Assembly: GCF_037975245.1 (NCBI RefSeq)
Contig: NC_092576.1
Location: 44,863,111 to 44,927,110 of the forward strand
Length of the DNA: 64,000 bases
From: Apostichopus japonicus
Lineage: Eukaryota; Echinodermata; Holothuroidea; Aspidochirotida; Stichopodidae
Reading direction: 5' to 3'
The notes beneath the pieces are model-generated. The model had not been told where the DNA came from. It did not search any database and was given only the letters and a program-made list of their open reading frames with translations. A program made the position numbers and the translations under genes. Shown here piece by piece: positions 59,375-64,000 of this stretch (position 1 is the stretch's first letter; every line of letters starts with the position of its first letter).

Positions 59375-61771
59375 CAGGTTGTGCGACATTCACAAACGTT
59401 GGATTAGCAGCTAATGATACATCTGCATCACCAGATTGAGATAAATTGCTTTCGTCCATTTTGCTCGATAGTAGCTATGACTGTGAATCAGGAGCTTGGC
59501 CACCCTCTAAGTCAAGGTGGGCAAGGTTGGGGAAATTCAATCAAGGAGTAACAATCAGAGAATGGCCAGCTTTATATTATTGTATATAGGCCTACACGCA
59601 CAGCGTGTATAAATATCTGTATCGGTTTATTTATACTGGTGTTCATTTCCGTTGCCAGGAGGGGATATGATTTGAACGTGGGGGAGGGTGTGGGGGGGGT
59701 GGGGAGGGGGTCCCATTTGAAGTGTCCAAACGATGCTAATCTTTACATCTATCTTCTTGAATCACATGTACCCCTATCGACACGATCAATCAGTCCTGTC
59801 TCTCACCTCCTCTCATGCACTGGTGTATTTATTTCCTGGCAAGATAACAGTTAGGCATAGTAAGGGTCAGAGGTCATCACAACTTAAAGAGTTGTGCGAG
59901 TCCCTGTGGTCTCTTACATCCTGGTAGCAGTAGAGAGAAGAAGCCTAATAGATCAGAAACCATAATCATCTTCTGTTGTGTCTTATTTTCCAGCATCCTT
60001 GAAACATTATATCCTTCCCCTCTGATTTGTTGATGTCATAAAGCTGTATTTATGTTGTGCATTATTTAATTCCAGTATTTAGATTGTATATTCTTCTTGT
60101 GTATTTGACAGTATCCCAGTGATCTCCATTTTTCTGCTCTTGGTTTTTTTCTCTCTGTACTTTCATATCATATCTATCTCTACCCCTAGCCTCCATCTCC
60201 ACATTTTCTTTACTTTCTTCCTCCATCCCTTCATCTGTCTTTCACGCTTTCTTTCTTGACCTCTTTCCTCCCCTCTGTTTACCCTGTATGTTTTAGTTTG
60301 CCGACTCCCCCCCCCCCCGCATCTCACCCCCAAAAAAGTTCACAAGGTTGACAAGTCTCCCCGTGCTAGTCCCAAGCTATACACCCTTGTTGTGGTGACC
60401 GTTCAATATACTTGCGGATCAAATGGAAAGCCCCACCCCCCCACCCCTTACTTCCCAGTGTCATGAATCGGCAAATGGAAGATTATTCGGAGTTGTTCGT
60501 GATGGTTCAATGATCTTATAGTCAGGATATGGTTCTCTTTGTCCTTCATTGCCGTCGAAGTTTGAAATGAATTAATCGTGCTAGGAACTTCCGGGCAATG
60601 TTTAATTTTCTGTGGCAAGAAAAAAAGCTTCCCCCCAGTCTCTCCTGGTTGACTATATAGAGCCCGTACGCCTATATGGTCACACAATAGTATAGATAAG
60701 TATGATCCATGCAGACATCTAGTATATATTTTTTTAAATTCAATCCAATTTCAGTTTAAGTTTCGAGTTGTAATTCGAGTCAGTCGTGATGAGGTGCCCC
60801 ATGGTGGAGCTGGGTAACCCACCCCAACCCCGTTGCCGACTTCTTGGCATTTCGTTGGGAGCCGTTCGGAACAAGAAGCAGGATAGTCAATTCTGGGAGT
60901 ACAGTACGCTGGAAAGCAATACACTGACGTGATTTAGAAAAAAAAAGTTTTTTGCTTTGACGGCCGATGCTCAGCGAGACACTTTTCAATGGAAATAACT
61001 ATTAGTTTATTGTTCATGTACTTATTCCCTTTTTGCCAATCCTTTCTAAAGAGGGTGGAGCCGCCCCTTATGGCAACGTATTTTCCTTTCCTTTTCCATT
61101 CAAGTTTCGTTATTTTTTAATTCGGGTCAAAGGGGTGCAAGGACAGGGTTTACGTGCACCGGTTAGGAGGACGGGGTGCAGCTAGGGCAAGTGCTCTGTG
61201 ATCGCCTAAAGGGCCCGTTGCCAGGAGTCCAAAAATAATTAAATATACATATTTATCTGTATATGGTATATGACATAAAATGCTTTGTCTTTCCCTCCTG
61301 ATATATAACTAAAATTTATATATAAAATACAATGTAAGCTGTGACTCAGTCTATGTATAATTAATACCTAAATTGGCTGAAATACCAATTGTTCACACAT
61401 GACGGACTTGACTTTACGTTTGATACCCAATAGTTTGTAATCACTTCAGTCAATTTTTTCACTCATTCGCGTTTGTCTTTTTGTGACACCAGTCAGCGTG
61501 AATCAGACATAAAGTTCATAACTATTAGTTTCTTGAGCTGTTTCTTGACTTCGACTGCTCACCATGTAGGCCTAAAAGAGTAAAAGCAGGGAACTGCTAG
61601 AGTAGCAGCTCCCTGGTCGAACTATTACGCCTGATGCAAAGCTCGACCGTAACCTATACTGTACAGCCCATTAGTTGTGAAAAGTTCTGAACGTAAAACA
61701 AAGCACTGAGTTTTGTATCACACAACACACACGAAAACGCGGCGTAATACCGCATACTACTGACCAGGGAG
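59375..61771. other. Non-coding interior of the TTAA element
   Basis: Pyrimidine-rich and G/C-homopolymer patches (59690-59710, 60308-60318, 60430-60447). The piece GGTGCAGCTAGGGCAAGTGC near 61155-61185 looks like a decayed element. No transposase motif found in any frame. Confidence 0.45.
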
Positions 61772-62491
61772 TTGTTCCATAACAACTCCCTGTACTGCCA
61801 CAGACAAGAAACTATGCAGGAATTTCGCCAAGGCCACCGTTCAAGTAACCGAACCCGTTTATTGCTTACCGTTACTAGCCGTAAATACGGGATTGCTGAG
61901 AAATTACGAGACAACAGCGACGATCCGATAGAGGGTAGTATTGATATTATTTTTGAATCGGGTGGTGTGAAGGACAGAATTTACGAGGAAATTACGAGCG
62001 ATCCCACCTTTAAGCAAAGGTACAGTAACCACAGTAAGTCATTCCGACATGAGCGTTACGAGAAAGAAACAGAGCTTTCCAAACATATATGGGACCTGAA
62101 GCGTAAAGGTGCCCCCTTCGTTATTGAGTGGAGCGTACTTAAGCATTCCAATACCAGCATGCGTAGATCCGGTCAATGTAACCTCTGTATTGATGAAAAG
62201 CTTTGTATCCTCCTGTCCAAAAACCCGTATTTACTCAATAAGAGATCTGAATTCATCTCCAAGTGTCGCCACAATAGGCTCAAACCAATGAACCGTGCAC
62301 GTAAGAAATAGGGTTCGTGTTCCCCATAGAATATATCCGCGCAGAGAGTATTTGTTCAGTTGTCTGACGATCGCCACCCTAAGGGCGTGAAACTCCGAGT
62401 AACAGCTGTACTTACCAAGGCATTTACTTATATGTTTAGGCTCTGCTTTTATAGCATAGAGCACTCTTCTTGCAGTCCTGACCCTTCCTTG

Positions 62492-63056
<565 letters not shown>

Positions 63057-63148
63057 CCATTCACCAAGACACTCCAAGCTGTCATGCACCTGGCTGTACC
63101 AGACTGTACCAGTTTCATTAGAAATTAATTATATTAATGTCTACACAG
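63057..63148 (+). repeat. 92-bp direct repeat, copy 2
   Basis: Matches 50980-51071 with about four or five substitutions; both end ...CTACACAG. Confidence 0.93.
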
Positions 63149-63971
63149 CATATACCAATATTGTTGATGTGTAGTTGTCCGCGTTACCACGGAGACGTAT
63201 GATGTACTCCCACTAGTAGACGCTATATGTGGACTGAGGGGCCAACCATTATACTACATTAAACTAGATGAGATGGGCGTGGCTCCCGAGTTATTAGATT
63301 AGTAGGCTATTAGTGTTAGGCCATGATGACTGTCATGTGTTAATTATGTTTTAACTTCATTTGTATAATATATATTTTCAATCATTTTGCATATCGTAAT
63401 TCACTTTTACCGTTATGGTGAATAAACAATATTTACCTGCGGATTACGATAGAACATTGCGTTTGTCCTCATTTTAATATACTGTGTCTAATATCTTCAC
63501 AAAGGCAGGCGACTGATCGTAGAATTGAACACCGCTTATGTGTCTCGCGGTTGCGTTACCAGCACATATTTAGTCCTTAAGCTAAGTGCTACACTTAGAT
63601 GGAATATTTTATTCCACTTTCACTCTTCTGTACAGATATAAAAAATGCAGTACATAATTCGATATTTAAAGATAAAGAGATATAATATATCATAAAACGA
63701 ACTTTAAAGAATCTCCTATGCTTTATTTACTTGTTCGTGTTTGTTTATGTTTTGATATTTTATGGCTGAGAAATATATGTCTATATGTCAGATTTGACGA
63801 GGAGGCATGAACCTTCGTATTATTTTTTCCCCTGCTAAACACGAACAATATTTCATCTTCATCTCGCATATTCAATACAATAAAACCAAACGATTATTGA
63901 TTGTAATGGAAAACACTAAATCAACCAACATTTGATTATGATAATGCCACTATATAACACCTAGTACTTAC
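63149..63971. other. No gene recognised
   Basis: A minus-strand donor-like CAG|GTAAATA at about 63438 follows an ATG with seven open codons, but no acceptor or further support was found. Confidence 0.4.
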
Positions 63972-64000
63972 GTTTCGCTGTAAGTGTCGAAGACGTTTAA
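63972..64000 (-). CDS. Probable exon cut by the window edge
   Basis: On the minus strand 29 bases before a consensus donor, GTAAGTACTAG, are open in two frames; the more protein-like reads LNVFDTYSE plus two bases (AC). The acceptor lies beyond the window. It does not join directly in frame to the 53-nt exon at 27619-27671 (the possible joins meet stops), so if it belongs to the same gene at least one further exon lies between, or it is another gene. Confidence 0.38.

Larger units (their letters stand above)
54588..62009 (+). mobile_element. 7.4-kb TTAA-flanked DNA transposon, candidate Kolobok type
   Basis: Both flanks are TTAA (54584-54587 and 62010-62013), one of which is duplicated target as judged from the uninterrupted copy. 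The termini AGGCGATATCGCTCGTA and, inverted, AGGTGGGATCGCTCGTA match at 14 of 17 positions. TTAA targets occur in the piggyBac and Kolobok superfamilies; piggyBac ends usually start with pyrimidines (CCC), whereas Kolobok ends start with purine-G-G type sequence, so Kolobok fits better. The interior holds a spliced-looking reading frame (54778-59374) and at least two smaller inserted elements. No catalytic transposase domain was recognised. Confidence 0.78.
54005..62311 (+). pseudogene. Penelope-like GIY-YIG coding region split by a transposon
   Basis: Coding starts in mid-protein (the thumb region) and reaches GLSSGPF at 54587, part-way into the GIY-YIG core. It then runs into the inserted element and resumes at 62010 with KQRYSNHSKSFRHERY, ending at the TAG stop at 62309-62311. 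Endonuclease and RT are both incomplete, so no active product is expected. The frame that crosses the right boundary (61772-62311, 179 codons) is an accidental fusion of transposon end and retroelement C-terminus. Confidence 0.85.
53994..62435 (+). mobile_element. Penelope-like retroelement copy 2, interrupted
   Basis: The 5' truncation is at 53994, equivalent to position 53725 of copy 1. It runs to 54587, is broken by a 7.4-kb TTAA-flanked insertion, and resumes at 62010 to the 3' end near 62435, where ACTTATAT is followed by about 55 bp and then a TA microsatellite. Removing the insertion and one TTAA restores the sequence seen in copy 1, in frame across the site. Identity to copy 1 appears very high. 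Confidence 0.88.

Overview
The window looks like nuclear DNA of a marine invertebrate animal, most probably a deuterostome such as an echinoderm or hemichordate; I cannot name the species. It has no operons or dense coding, only one or two interrupted gene models, and a very heavy load of transposon remains: Penelope-like retroelements, a LINE 3' end, tRNA-derived SINEs, many short non-autonomous DNA transposons with CAG-type ends and 8-bp target duplications, minisatellites and long TA runs. Most long open frames are by-products of repeats.

Layout. 1-10.4 kb: sparse DNA with three miniature transposons (1076-1598, about 7443-8083, 8147-8698), an exact 258-bp tandem duplication (6207-6722) and a candidate 44-nt exon (6042-6085, minus). 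10.4-13.5 kb: a three-level nest, a short hAT-like element holding a Penelope-like element (19-bp target duplication), itself broken by another hAT-like element. 13.7-18.5 kb: a 4.8-kb element with CACTG/CAGTG ends and dense subterminal TTAGTC repeats, containing a 1.5-kb foldback. 18.5-29 kb: mostly empty, with a 36-nt and a 53-nt exon on the minus strand, a 460-bp tandem duplication and a 1.9-kb minisatellite of about 13-bp units. 29-41 kb: several hAT-like miniature elements, a LINE 3' end and a tandem array of about 135-bp units. 42.6-46 kb: a tandem array split by a SINE that is split by a 2.2-kb element that holds another miniature element. 46-50 kb: a 1.25-kb terminal-inverted-repeat element, a complete SINE and a 700-bp ACGT-palindrome field. 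51-63 kb: two Penelope-like copies head to head; the plus copy is split by a 7.4-kb TTAA-flanked DNA transposon that carries a frame-compatible three-exon reading frame. 64 kb: a probable exon edge.

Two gene-scale stories emerge. First, small exons on the minus strand at 27.6, 19.2 and 6.0 kb join in one frame with strong splice sites, suggesting that part of the window is intronic DNA of one host gene with 8-13 kb introns. Second, the TTAA element at 54.6-62.0 kb is a candidate Kolobok-type transposon or a carrier of captured exons. The least expected pattern is modular: two sequence modules (a roughly 95-bp block with a GCGCCA/TGGCGC hairpin, and a G-rich GGGGAGGGG/CCCC hairpin) recur inside miniature elements whose terminal repeats differ. 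All calls are from reading by eye; no alignment or search was run.
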